Assembly (NCBI RefSeq): GCF_900100765.1
Contig: NZ_FNFO01000003.1
Span: forward strand, 657,348 to 721,347
Origin: Catalinimonas alkaloidigena
GTDB lineage: Bacteria; Bacteroidota; Bacteroidia; Cytophagales; Flexibacteraceae
Direction of reading: 5' to 3'
DNA: 64,000 nucleotides
Part shown: positions 53,684 through 62,617 of the stretch, piece after piece
How the letters are laid out: each line of letters opens with the position of its first letter
How positions within the stretch are numbered: position 1 is the stretch's first letter
Notes under the pieces: generated by a model
Told to the model about the DNA's origin: nothing
The model's database searches: none
The model's input: the letters and a program-made list of their open reading frames with translations, nothing else
Made by a program: the position numbers and the translations under genes

Positions 53684-54234
53684 TCTTCGTCGGGCACGGC
53701 AATGGTACCGCGCAGTTTTTGGATTTTGTACGGAGAGAAACGCTGGTTGGTCACAAGCCCTTCGCCGAGCAGGATTTCTTTTGGCGTTTCGATCCGCACA
53801 AATTTATCGGTATAAATTTTATCCTCGCGTTGGTTCCAGAACAACTCCTCGGTTTTCAGGGTTTCGTGTTTCTCCAGATTGATCACAATTACGTTGCCGT
53901 AGGCTTTGTACAGCGAGGTAGCTTTTTCCATATGGGCCGAATCGGCCCGGAGGGTAGAGGTTTTTTCGCCCTCGGGGCTGAAAAATTCGATGTAAATCCC
54001 GCGAGGAAAATCCTGATCGCCGCTCTGGAACTCCTGTTGCAGTGGCGCTTCCATCCGCATCCGAAGCTGCGCCGAGTCACTGTACAGGGTTTCGATGTTC
54101 TCGGCTTCGAAGCGGGGGCCTTCGTATACCTGCATCGCCTGTAACGAAGGGCTATTGTCCTGACAGGCCACCAGCGTGCCTCCGATCATCAACCACACAG
54201 ACCACCCGGATAGTAATTTGGACATGTGCTTCAT
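53680..54234 (-). CDS. lptC: LPS export ABC transporter periplasmic protein LptC
   Basis: LptC bridges the LptBFG ABC transporter to LptA in lipopolysaccharide export. The 184-residue protein has a hydrophobic N-terminus ending in a lipobox (MIGGTLVAC), followed by QDNSPSLQAMQVYEGPRFEAENIETLYSDSAQLRMRMEAPL in parts. Family-typical segments are PRGIYIEFFSPEGEKTSTLRADSAHMEK and the TEELFWNQREDKIYTDKFVRIETP stretch. The start at 54234 is favoured; 54225 is equally possible and a longer frame to 54279 is unlikely. E. coli LptC is membrane-anchored, not a lipoprotein, but lipobox forms occur in Bacteroidota. Confidence 0.85.
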   Translation of the reverse strand: MKHMSKLLSGWSVWLMIGGTLVACQDNSPSLQAMQVYEGPRFEAENIETLYSDSAQLRMRMEAPLQQEFQSGDQDFPRGIYIEFFSPEGEKTSTLRADSAHMEKATSLYKAYGNVIVINLEKHETLKTEELFWNQREDKIYTDKFVRIETPKEILLGEGLVTNQRFSPYKIQKLRGTIAVPDEE

Positions 54235-54249
54235 AGCGCTTGCAATCCG

Positions 54250-54257
54250 TAAACATA
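54250..54257 (-). promoter_or_regulatory. Candidate -7 element of the lptC unit
   Basis: The minus strand reads TATGTTTA, one mismatch from TAnnTTTG, 15 bases before the lptC start at 54234 and just past the terminator of the upstream gene. Confidence 0.3.
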
Positions 54258-54290
54258 AAAAGGTCAACGTGGGGTACACGCTGACCTTTT
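54258..54290 (-). terminator. Terminator after the TPR-like gene
   Basis: AAAGGTCAACGTG and CACGCTGACCTTTT (54277-54290) form a 13- to 14-bp stem with one mismatch; on the minus strand a run of Ts follows. It stands 20 bases past the stop at 54310. Confidence 0.85.
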
Positions 54291-54309
54291 GAGAAAATTG
54301 TGCGTCGAC

Positions 54310-55602
54310 TTAGTTATCGGAAGGACGGGTTTGCAGCGTGACGGTTTCGCCAATCCAGCAACCCGTGTTCATCTTCTGTCCTTTTTCGTAACCCTGCGTG
54401 AAGATTTCGGAAGCCGAAGGGAACTGGGCCTTGGCTGTGCTCATCTTGCGGCTGGCACCGGCGGCCTGGTATTTCTCGTAGGCCGCGATGAAGACCAGAC
54501 GCTTCTCAACCGGGTTTCCTCCAGAACAATCGTTGTAGCTGTTGAAGTACAGGTCACCGATCAGTTCATTGGCAGGAGCTTTTTTGCTGGGATCGGCCGA
54601 AGCCGCTTTCAGGGCAGTGGAGCGTGCCGACTGGCGCTGTCCCAGGTCACTTTGCAGCTGAGCTACTTCCAGCAGAACGTCACCTTTCTTGGTGTTATCG
54701 TCCGCCAGTTCGGCGGCTTGATTGTAGTATTCCATCGCCTTGTCATACTCCTTGTTGCTCCGCAAGATGCGGCCGATTGTCTTAGACCAACCGAACGTAG
54801 GTTCCGCTTTATTGAGGATAATGGCGGCTTCCAGGAACAGGGGATCATCCGTGCACTTACCCGTATACATCAGGCTGGCAATTTTCTTTGCCAACACCGC
54901 GTCCGACGGGTTTTCTTTCAGTTTCGGACCGAAGTTGTTCTTAACGAACTCACAGTCGATGTTGACGCAACCGGCCAGCAGACCATCGGTAATCTCCTTT
55001 ACCTGCTCCCACGAGTCTTTGTACTGACCCGAAGCACCTGCTTCGTAAGCGGCTGAAATCTGATCGTAGTTGGCCAGTACGTCTTCGTCAGTGAGGCGCC
55101 CTGCATTTTTCTCGTTGCAGGTCAGTTGCATAAACGGAATGGCGTTCTGTACGTAGACATCGTTCTTATTCAGATCGAAAATCTTTTTGTATAACTGGTA
55201 CAGCTCCTGCTGTTTGTCAGAGCGATCTTTGAGGTACGTATAGGCTTTCAGCCCCTTGCGGTTCATCATGTCGGCTTCTGCATCACCGTACTGAACGCGA
55301 ACGTCGTACAGCATCAGGGCTGTGTCTTGCAAAGCGGCTTTTTTGGTAGCATCGGTAGCGGCATCGGCCAACCCTTCGTAAATCTGGTTGCCTTTGATGT
55401 AGATCAGCTTGCCCAGTTTGGGGGCATGTTGCCACAGCCAGAGGAAATGAGGCTTGGCGGCTGCATAATCTTTCGCCGCGGTTAAATCTTTCAGTTGAAC
55501 ATACTCAAGACGCGCCTGATCAGGGTTGTCGCCCCAATCTTGGGCCATCACCAGGCTGCTGCAGCTGAAAAGAAACAGGAGTGCAAGTGCTAATTTTCTC
55601 AT
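54310..55602 (-). CDS. Secreted TPR-like protein of 430 aa
   Basis: The signal peptide MRKLALALLFLFSCSSLVMAQ is followed by helical repeats: AKDYAAAKPHFLWLWQHAPK, GKLIYIKGNQIYEGLADAAT, NKEYDKAMEYYNQAAELADD and VAQLQSDLGQRQSARSTALKAASADPSKKAP in parts. The cysteine-containing phrases NPVEKRLVFIAAYEKYQAAGA and NTGCWIGETVTLQTRPSDN near the end are not domains I can name. It follows the FadL/PorV-like gene by 20 bases and ends in a terminator, suggesting they share a transcript. Possible outer-membrane assembly or secretion scaffold, by repeats only. Confidence 0.75.
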   Translation of the reverse strand: MRKLALALLFLFSCSSLVMAQDWGDNPDQARLEYVQLKDLTAAKDYAAAKPHFLWLWQHAPKLGKLIYIKGNQIYEGLADAATDATKKAALQDTALMLYDVRVQYGDAEADMMNRKGLKAYTYLKDRSDKQQELYQLYKKIFDLNKNDVYVQNAIPFMQLTCNEKNAGRLTDEDVLANYDQISAAYEAGASGQYKDSWEQVKEITDGLLAGCVNIDCEFVKNNFGPKLKENPSDAVLAKKIASLMYTGKCTDDPLFLEAAIILNKAEPTFGWSKTIGRILRSNKEYDKAMEYYNQAAELADDNTKKGDVLLEVAQLQSDLGQRQSARSTALKAASADPSKKAPANELIGDLYFNSYNDCSGGNPVEKRLVFIAAYEKYQAAGASRKMSTAKAQFPSASEIFTQGYEKGQKMNTGCWIGETVTLQTRPSDN

Positions 55603-55622
55603 TGTCTATACTAGAAATTTAA

Positions 55623-56942
55623 TTAATCCAACTTATACCGGCGGAACCACCGTGAATCGCTGAGCGTGAAGCCGACGCTGCACCGGAAGTACTTTTCCTG
55701 CAATAGGTTGTTGCTTGCCGTCCCGCGTTGCCCCAAGGTAAAGGCTACATTGATTCCCGACTGATTCTTGTTTACGGGAAAGGTTAATCCAAAATTAATG
55801 CCAATATCGTCCAATTGTGTATTGTTGAATACCAGCGGCATTTTTTCGTAAGAGAAGCCCAGGCGGTACACCATCAGTTCGTAATACTTCGGCAGACCAC
55901 CCGTACCTCGGGCGGGAGACCACTCTGCACCCGCACCTATCAAATACGAATTTTGAAAGCTACTGTTACCATCCATACCCTGATAATTGCTCCACTCGCG
56001 GTAGGCGTAATCGGCCGAAATTGACCAGTAGGCCTTCCGGAGACTCACCTGGCTAAAGCTAAAGCCACCCCGGTACGAAGCGGGGATGCGTATCGCGCCC
56101 TGACGATCCTGCGTGAATTCCGGTAACGTATCCGTCACCGATCCATCGGTAACACCGGGGGCTACTTTCCGCACGACCATCTGCTGATACTGCGTTTTGA
56201 GATCGGTCTGTAGATCATACGTAGCACCGAGGCTGAGGTAGTAATCGCTGAAAAGTTTCTTTTGCCAGGCCGCCCCAAACCCCACCGTCAGGTCGGATAC
56301 CCGGCGGCTCAGCGTACGGCCTACGGTCAGCGTGGCGGCGTCGGTGGTCAACAGGCGCAGGTCCTGATGGGTTTCGATGTTCCCGAAAATGTAACTGACC
56401 TGAAAGCCTACCGAAAATTGCTTTCCAATGCGCGATCCGCCCGCGACAAAAGCGCGGTTCAGCCCCCCGCTGCCGTAAAGCTGCTCGAAGTACTCTAACG
56501 TGTCGCCCGGCGTAGAGCGTTGCAGGTTGATGTTGTAGTCTACGTTGGAATAGGGAGCAATGCCCACGGCCAGCGCACCCCGGTTGTAGAGTACCGGGAA
56601 GGCAAACGTGATGTAAGCCAGGTTGGCGTTGAACACGTTGCGATCCACGCTGTCGCTGACGATTTTTTTCTGTTGCCCGACCAGACTGGATTCGAAGATG
56701 GTCGCTCGCGAATTGTGGTACAGTAGGGCCGGGTTGAGCACGTTCACAAAATCGGCACGCCCGGAGGCCACGCCCGACTGACCCAACGCCATGTTGCGTT
56801 GCAGCCCCGCCGGGGTAAGTTCGCCAATGCCAAATCGGGAGTAGGGAGCATTACCAGGATTGTCGATTTGTGCCATTCCCTCATAACTGAGAAAAAGACC
56901 AGCACATAGAAGTAATAATCCCTGCTTTTTTAAGCGATACAT
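55623..56942 (-). CDS. FadL/PorV-like outer-membrane beta-barrel protein
   Basis: A 439-residue outer-membrane barrel. The signal peptide MYRLKKQGLLLLCAGLFLSYEGMAQ is cleaved after GMAQ. IDNPGNAPYSRFGIGELTPAGLQRNMALGQSGVASGRADFVNVLNPALL (in parts) is typical of OmpP1/FadL/PorV-type proteins, where asparagine-proline and glycine-rich turns line the N-terminus. Strands alternate to the end, SVGFTLSDSRWFRRYKLD, but the usual terminal Phe is not present. A -7 element (TATTTTTG, minus strand 56950-56957) stops seven bases before the ATG, so the leader would be very short. Exact function, in transport or as a secretion partner, unknown. Confidence 0.65.
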   Translation of the reverse strand: MYRLKKQGLLLLCAGLFLSYEGMAQIDNPGNAPYSRFGIGELTPAGLQRNMALGQSGVASGRADFVNVLNPALLYHNSRATIFESSLVGQQKKIVSDSVDRNVFNANLAYITFAFPVLYNRGALAVGIAPYSNVDYNINLQRSTPGDTLEYFEQLYGSGGLNRAFVAGGSRIGKQFSVGFQVSYIFGNIETHQDLRLLTTDAATLTVGRTLSRRVSDLTVGFGAAWQKKLFSDYYLSLGATYDLQTDLKTQYQQMVVRKVAPGVTDGSVTDTLPEFTQDRQGAIRIPASYRGGFSFSQVSLRKAYWSISADYAYREWSNYQGMDGNSSFQNSYLIGAGAEWSPARGTGGLPKYYELMVYRLGFSYEKMPLVFNNTQLDDIGINFGLTFPVNKNQSGINVAFTLGQRGTASNNLLQEKYFRCSVGFTLSDSRWFRRYKLD

Positions 56943-57584
56943 TAGGAATCAAAAATACGGTTTAGGCCAATACATACATGGTGCCGAACTACAAATATCG
57001 GCGGTTTTATCAGGTTTTCAAATAGGATGTGTCCTGAATACACATTAGAAAGCGCTGCAACATGCAACTGTCGGAGCATCCGAAAGGCCGCGGTCGCGTC
57101 CTCCTCGGGGTTTTCGGCACTGCGCTCCCGAAGTTGTAATTTTTTGAGAGCACTCCACAGCTTCTAGTACTAACGGAAGCAAGCTGCCGAAAGTATCTCC
57201 TTTCAAGAACGACGGGTAGTTCAGGAAAAACGCGGTAGGTTGATGGCGAAAAATCGTTTGTGAAAAGCCAGGGACCGCGGCACCACGGTGAGGGAACTCT
57301 GCAGGTCGCCACAGAAGGGTAATCCCTTGACTTACTGACCGTTGAAAACAAGGATAAAAGAAGGTAAAAAATTTTATATAAAAAATAATCCGGGTGGGCA
57401 CGTTTTCGTTACCAAACGGGTTTCAAGCTAACTTCTTCCCACCGTTGTGCCCATCCGCGCTAGTACCACCGCCTGCCTGGATAAGCACCTGTATCCTGCC
57501 CACCCAAAAATCGTACAAGCCAAAGTAACTAGTAAATCACGTTACAAAACTTACACAAAGGAGTTTTGAGGCGAAATAAGCTAT
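56943..57584. other. 642-base intergenic region
   Basis: It holds a possible -7 element for the minus-strand barrel gene at 56950-56957 and no other clear element for the PBP gene. Minus-strand frames of about 113 and 118 codons (57010-57401) lack recognisable motifs and normal composition. AT-rich stretches near 57366-57390. Nothing else seen. Confidence 0.6.
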
Positions 57585-60023
57585 ATGCAACTGATTTTAT
57601 CCCAGGCAGATGCTCTTGCGAAACGAGTGGCTGCTTACTTTCAACATACTTTCCAGCGGAAATCGATTCGTATTCTGTGGGTTAGCGCCGCCGTAGCGCT
57701 GGTCTTGCCCCTGGTTTTCCTGTGGGCCATCGAAATCAACGCCTTGCACCTGTTTGGTCCAATGCCGGGCATGGCCAAGCTGGAAAACCCCAAAATCGCG
57801 GTGCCGTCTTACGTCTTCACGTCCGACGGACAGCTCTTGGGGAAATATTTTCGGGAAAACCGCAGTCCGGTCGAGTTCAGCGATCTGCCTCCGCACCTGA
57901 TCGAAGCATTGCTGGCGACCGAAGACATCCGCTACCGCGAACATTCGGGCATCGATCCGGAGGCGTTGGGCAGTGTGGTGTACTATAGCCTGAAAGGAAA
58001 AAACCGGGGCGGCAGCACCATCACGCAGCAGCTTACCAAAAACCTGTACCGCACCCGTGGCGAAGAGGAGCAAGGTTACCTGTCCAGCGTAAGCGGACTC
58101 GGCACCCTGATCTACAAACTTAAAGAGTGGATCTTGTCAGTCAAGATTGAGCGGGCCTATACGAAAGAAGAGATCCTCACGATGTACCTGAACACGGTGG
58201 CCTTCGGCAGTGAGGCGTACGGGGTGAAAACCGCCGCTAAGACTTATTTCAGCAAATCGCTCGACAGCCTGACTGTAGAAGAGGCCGCCACTCTGGTCGG
58301 TCTTCTGAAAGCCACCACAACCTACAATCCGCTGATTCACCCCGACCGCTCACGAGAGCGACGTAACGTGGTACTGGCGCAAATGGCCAAATACGGTTAC
58401 CTCTCGGCTGCGGAGGCCGACTCGTTGCAAGCGCTTCCGCTGGTGGTCGAACCCACGCTGGAACGCGTGGCCGATGGGCCTTCGGGCTATTACCGCCATG
58501 CGTTGCAACAGAACCTGGAGGCATGGTGCGAAGAAAACGGCTACGATTTGTATACCGACGGCCTGATGATTTACACGACGCTCGATTCGCGCGTTCAGGC
58601 CCATGCCGAAGCGGCCGTCAAAAAACGCATGTCGCAGTTGCAAGGTGTATTCAACGAACACTGGCGCGGGCAAAATCCCTGGATCGATGGTCGCAAGCGA
58701 GAGATTCCTAATTTCATCGAACAGGCCGCGCAGCGCACCAAAACGTACAAGTATCTCGCTGAGTCGTTAAAAGGCGATTCGGTGGCAATCTGGCGCGCCA
58801 TGAACGAGCCCCATCCCATGCGTATCTTCACCTGGAACGGCGAAGTTGATACGACCCTGAGTACCCTGGACTCGCTTCGCTACTACAAGAAATTGCTGCA
58901 TACGGGCTTTATGGCGATGGACCCTTACAACGGACACATCAAAGCGTGGGTCGGTGGCATTGATTACGGGCATTTTCAGTACGATCACGTGCAGCAGGCC
59001 AAGCGCCAACCCGGTTCTACGTTTAAACCGTTTGTGTACGCCGCCGCGTTGGAAGAAGGCTATTCGCCCTGCGATCGGTTTGTAGACCAGCCCGTTACGG
59101 TACGCTATCTGGAAAATGGTGAGAAAAAAGCGTGGTCCCCGCGCAATGCCGACTGGGTGTTCTCGGGTCGTTCCATGTCGCTGCGGTGGGCCATGGCCAA
59201 GTCGGTGAACAGCATTACGGCCCAGCTTACCGAGAAAATCGGGTGGGACACGGTGGCCGATTACGCCCGCCGGATGGGCATTGACAGTCCGCTCGAAGAA
59301 GTGCCTTCCATTGGGTTGGGCTCCAGCGATGTCTCCGTGTACGAAATGGTAGGGGCTTACGGCACCTTTGTCAACGGGGGAGTATGGACCCAGCCGATTC
59401 TGTTGGCGCGCATCGAAGACCGCCACGGCAACCTGATTCACGAGTTTGTGGCCCCACGCCGCCGGGCGATCAGTGAAGAGACGGCTTACCTGATGACGTA
59501 CATGCTGCGCGGCACGTTGGAAGAGCCCGAAGGGACCGCACAAGGGCTGTGGGCGTACGACGTTCACCGCGGTAACCAGATTGGTGGCAAAACCGGCACG
59601 TCGTCGAACTACTCGGATGGGTGGTTCATCAGCGTCACCAAAGACCTGATTGCAGGCACCTGGGTCGGCGCAGAAGACCGTTCTGTGCACTTCCGGACCT
59701 CGTCCCTGGGCGAAGGTGGTAAAACAGCGCTGCCCCTGGTCGGAGAGTTCCTGGAGCAGGTGTACGACGACGACAGCTTGGGCTATGCCTTCGGGAAGTT
59801 CAACAAGCCTGAGGCGGAAATCAAAAAACAGTACCAGTGCCCGACCATCATTCCGGAACCGATCGACATAGCGATCGATTCGGTCGTCATCGAGGCCAAG
59901 CGAGTACAGCCGTTGCCGCTTGGTCCTACTCAGGCCAAAGCAGAACCTGCGTTACCGGTGGTCGGTGGCATCCGTAGCATCGTCCAGACAGAAGGTAATC
60001 GTGCTGTCCGCAACCAGGAGTGA
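57585..60023 (+). CDS. Class A penicillin-binding protein (transglycosylase/transpeptidase)
   Basis: An 812-residue bifunctional peptidoglycan synthase, PBP1A-like. A membrane anchor at about 27-48 (RILWVSAAVALVLPLVFLWAI) is followed by the GT51 domain: LLATEDIRYREHSGIDPEAL near residue 108 with the catalytic Glu, GGSTITQQLTKNLYRTRGEEE near 143, and EILTMYLNTVAFGSEAYGV. The transpeptidase motifs are QPGSTFKPFVYAAALE near 475 (SxxK), SVNSITAQL (SxN) and GGKTGTSSNYSDGW near 667 (KTGT). The last 72 bases overlap the convergent DeoC-like gene. A class A PBP near oriC is not otherwise meaningful. Very confident. Confidence 0.96.
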   Translation: MQLILSQADALAKRVAAYFQHTFQRKSIRILWVSAAVALVLPLVFLWAIEINALHLFGPMPGMAKLENPKIAVPSYVFTSDGQLLGKYFRENRSPVEFSDLPPHLIEALLATEDIRYREHSGIDPEALGSVVYYSLKGKNRGGSTITQQLTKNLYRTRGEEEQGYLSSVSGLGTLIYKLKEWILSVKIERAYTKEEILTMYLNTVAFGSEAYGVKTAAKTYFSKSLDSLTVEEAATLVGLLKATTTYNPLIHPDRSRERRNVVLAQMAKYGYLSAAEADSLQALPLVVEPTLERVADGPSGYYRHALQQNLEAWCEENGYDLYTDGLMIYTTLDSRVQAHAEAAVKKRMSQLQGVFNEHWRGQNPWIDGRKREIPNFIEQAAQRTKTYKYLAESLKGDSVAIWRAMNEPHPMRIFTWNGEVDTTLSTLDSLRYYKKLLHTGFMAMDPYNGHIKAWVGGIDYGHFQYDHVQQAKRQPGSTFKPFVYAAALEEGYSPCDRFVDQPVTVRYLENGEKKAWSPRNADWVFSGRSMSLRWAMAKSVNSITAQLTEKIGWDTVADYARRMGIDSPLEEVPSIGLGSSDVSVYEMVGAYGTFVNGGVWTQPILLARIEDRHGNLIHEFVAPRRRAISEETAYLMTYMLRGTLEEPEGTAQGLWAYDVHRGNQIGGKTGTSSNYSDGWFISVTKDLIAGTWVGAEDRSVHFRTSSLGEGGKTALPLVGEFLEQVYDDDSLGYAFGKFNKPEAEIKKQYQCPTIIPEPIDIAIDSVVIEAKRVQPLPLGPTQAKAEPALPVVGGIRSIVQTEGNRAVRNQE

Positions 60024-60599
60024 GGCGCGTTGCTCAAATAACCTCGGAGTCACGTTCAATTTCAGGTCCAGCGCTTCACCCGCCTGTTGCCGGAGGCTAT
60101 GCAACCACGCCGTGACTTCCTCGGCGGTGGTGAATGCCTGGAAAGTGGTCACGCGGTCTACGCCCGTAGCGACACAGAGGGCCAGGGCCAATTCGATTTC
60201 CTCAGAAGTCATTTGTTTGTGATCCAGCGCTACGGTCATGAACGCTTCACGGTCGTGCAGCCCTTGCGAGAGGCGGGCAAGCTCGGGTTTTACCCAACCC
60301 GCCTGCTGGTCGCGCAGTGCCATCAGGTTCAGCGTCACTTCCAGTTCGGTGGCTCCGTCGCGTAAGGCGACCTCGGCTTCCCGCAGCTTGACTTCAGTTC
60401 GCTGATGCCCCCACGGATGCCCGACGGTGCTGCACAGCCGAAGGGCGTTTCCTGCCAGATCGCGCCGTACTTTCTTGACCCACCAGGGAAAAACAACCAT
60501 GCTGTCATAAACATGGTCCACGGCTTTTTGGGTGGCGTATTCGATATAAGATGCCCCCGCGTAGGGGGACAGGCAGCGTAATTCGGTTCTAAATGCCAT
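59952..60599 (-). CDS. DeoC-like aldolase-fold protein, probably catalytically altered
   Basis: A 215-residue protein with the fold and layout of deoxyribose-phosphate aldolase. FPWWVKKVRRDLAG and LRLCSTVGHPWGHQRTEVKLREAEVALRDGATELEVTLNLMAL (in parts) correspond to CTVVNFPxG and GADEVDMVxN in DeoC. The segment that normally carries the Schiff-base lysine (DFVKTSTGF) reads DRVTTFQAF here, with Thr in place of Lys, and the Asp of EVDMV is also replaced. Normal aldolase activity is therefore unlikely. The stop at 59952 lies 72 bases within the end of the PBP gene, an unusually long convergent overlap. Confidence 0.65.
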   Translation of the reverse strand: MAFRTELRCLSPYAGASYIEYATQKAVDHVYDSMVVFPWWVKKVRRDLAGNALRLCSTVGHPWGHQRTEVKLREAEVALRDGATELEVTLNLMALRDQQAGWVKPELARLSQGLHDREAFMTVALDHKQMTSEEIELALALCVATGVDRVTTFQAFTTAEEVTAWLHSLRQQAGEALDLKLNVTPRLFEQRASLLVADSTITFCLDDATDATDHR

Positions 60600-60745
60600 A
60601 TTTTCAGCGACTACGGCTTCATAAAATGCGGCGAAGCCATGCTTTTAATTTGCTATTGCTGGGAGTAAACCCTTCTTTTGCGCAACATCATACGATGCGG
60701 AGGCCCCTGTCAGCTTCCTGATTGCTCGCCATCGAAATAACTTTT

Positions 60746-62530
60746 ATGAAAAACAAGCACACCTACAACCTGGGTGTCATAGGCAACTGCGCATTTCTGG
60801 CCCATATCGACGACCACGCCAACGTTGCGTGGATGTGCTGGCCTTCGTTCGACAGCAGCTTCGTATTCGGAGCGCTGTTAGACAAGCAAAAAGGGGGGGA
60901 GTTCCGGGTCCGCCCCAACAGCGATCAGTACCAGACGCGACAGTACTACCTCCAGAATACCAACGTATTGTGTACCGAGTTCGATACGGCTTCCGGACGA
61001 TTCCGCGTAACGGACTTTGCACCGCGTTTTCACCAGAACGAGCGGTACTACAAGCCGCTGATGATGATCCGGAAAATCGAGCCGCTCGACGGCCAGCCGC
61101 AGATCAGCGTGTCGTGTCGGCCGGTAGGGGAGTACGGGGAGCTGGTGCCCCAGGTGAACATGGGCAGCAACCACCTGCAGTTTACCAACCTGGAGAAGGA
61201 CGTGCGCCTGACCACCAACATTCCGCTGAATTACGTCAAAGACCAGCGTGATTTCCTGCTGACTGAACCTAAATACCTCGTATTGACGTGGGGCATCCCG
61301 ATGGAAGCGCCTCTGGTCACGACTTCGGAGGATTTCCTGCGCAAGACCATCCACCACTGGCGCGAGTGGGTCCGGCGGTGCCAGATCAAACCGTATTGGC
61401 AGGAAGAGATGATTCGCTCGGCGCTGATTCTCAAAATCCACCAGTACGAGGACACGGGGGCCATCATTGCCTCGGCGACTACCAGTCTGCCGGAAGCGCC
61501 CGGATCGGGCCGTACGTGGGACTACCGCTATTGCTGGATGCGCGACAGTTACTACACACTCAAAGCTCTTAACGACATCGGTCACTTTGAAGAGTTGGAA
61601 CGGTACGCAGGCTACATTCAAAACATTGCGTTCAGCGATACGGGGCGCTACAGTCCCGTGTACTCGATTCTGGGCGACGGTAACTTTCCGGAACGCGAGC
61701 TGGCTTTATCCGGCTACGAAGGCAACCGGCCCGTGCGGATCGGTAACCAGGCTAAAGAGCACATTCAAAACGACGTCTACGGACAGATTCTGGTGTCGCT
61801 CCTGCCGCTTTACGTTGACCAGCGGCTGGTAGGCCCCGAGCGGAATACCATGCCGAACCTGATCATGCGCCTGCTGCGCTTTATTGAGCGCACGATGGAC
61901 GAGCCGGATGCGGGCCTCTGGGAATTCCGGAATTTCAGCCAACGCCACTGTTACACCTTCCTCTTCCACTGGGCCGGGAGCTCTGCCGCGCTGAAAATCG
62001 CCCGTTTGTTGAAGCACGAAGAGATGGAAAGCCTGGCCTCGCGGCTGGTGCGGATGTCGGCCCAACAGATCGAAAAATGCTACCGCCCCGAGATGGGAGC
62101 ATATGCGCAGGCGATCGAGACGAACAATATGGATGCCAGCCTGTTACAGATGATTCCGATGGGGTATCTGGACAATCACTCGGAGCGCGCCATCCGACAC
62201 GTAGAAACGCTCGAGAAGGCCCTTAAAACGCCTGAGGGACTCTTCTATCGCTACCTGCATCAGGACGACTTCGGCAAACCGGAAACTACGTTCTTGGTAT
62301 GTGCTTTCTGGTACGTCGATGCGCTGGCTTGCATCGGTCGCATCGACGACGCAGTTCGGTACTTCGAAAGCCTGTTGAAGTTTACCAATCACCTGGGTCT
62401 GCTCAGCGAAGACGTTGAAGCGACGTCAGGTTCGCAGTGGGGAAATTTCCCGCAGACCTACAGCCACGTAGGGCTGATGAATGCCGTGAACCGGATTGCC
62501 GCCCGCATCGACAAGCCGCTGTTCCTGTAA
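60746..62530 (+). CDS. Glycoside hydrolase family 15 protein
   Basis: A 594-residue glucoamylase/trehalase-type hydrolase. The N-terminal beta-sandwich (to about 230) starts NLGVIGNCAFLAHIDDHANVAWMCWPSFDSSFVFGALLD in parts. The (alpha/alpha)6 barrel includes GRTWDYRYCWMRDSYYTLKAL near residue 256, the QAKEHIQNDVYGQILVSL segment and ETTFLVCAFWYVDALACIGR. The catalytic acid is probably in the WDYRYCW-to-KEHIQNDVYG region and the base in the C-terminal acidic segment. Its neighbour is a trehalose synthase/phosphatase, so trehalose or glucan hydrolysis is suggested. The start ATG at 60746 is chosen; no membrane or signal segment. Sequence similarity supports family only. Confidence 0.9.
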   Translation: MKNKHTYNLGVIGNCAFLAHIDDHANVAWMCWPSFDSSFVFGALLDKQKGGEFRVRPNSDQYQTRQYYLQNTNVLCTEFDTASGRFRVTDFAPRFHQNERYYKPLMMIRKIEPLDGQPQISVSCRPVGEYGELVPQVNMGSNHLQFTNLEKDVRLTTNIPLNYVKDQRDFLLTEPKYLVLTWGIPMEAPLVTTSEDFLRKTIHHWREWVRRCQIKPYWQEEMIRSALILKIHQYEDTGAIIASATTSLPEAPGSGRTWDYRYCWMRDSYYTLKALNDIGHFEELERYAGYIQNIAFSDTGRYSPVYSILGDGNFPERELALSGYEGNRPVRIGNQAKEHIQNDVYGQILVSLLPLYVDQRLVGPERNTMPNLIMRLLRFIERTMDEPDAGLWEFRNFSQRHCYTFLFHWAGSSAALKIARLLKHEEMESLASRLVRMSAQQIEKCYRPEMGAYAQAIETNNMDASLLQMIPMGYLDNHSERAIRHVETLEKALKTPEGLFYRYLHQDDFGKPETTFLVCAFWYVDALACIGRIDDAVRYFESLLKFTNHLGLLSEDVEATSGSQWGNFPQTYSHVGLMNAVNRIAARIDKPLFL

Positions 62531-62549
62531 CACCGGCCGAATGCAAAAG

Positions 62550-62598
62550 CGTCCCCCTTTTACTGACACTGCGTCGGTAAAAGGGGGACGTTTCTTTT
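62550..62598. terminator. Strong bidirectional terminator between GH15 and the trehalose gene
   Basis: CGTCCCCCTTTTAC (62550-62563) and GTAAAAGGGGGACG (62577-62590) form a perfect 14-bp stem with a 13-base loop; TTTCTTTT follows on the plus strand, and AAAA precedes it, serving the other strand. Confidence 0.9.
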
Positions 62599-62617
62599 AA
62601 GCTTAGCTTATAGATAC

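Noticed and set aside
57010-57401. Two overlapping minus-strand frames of 113 and 118 codons in the large gap
   Set aside because: No motif, unusual composition and overlap with each other; left as unannotated gap.
58767-59690. Minus-strand reading frame of 307 codons inside the penicillin-binding protein gene
   Set aside because: It mirrors the transpeptidase domain with SxxK, SxN and KTGT motifs on the plus strand.
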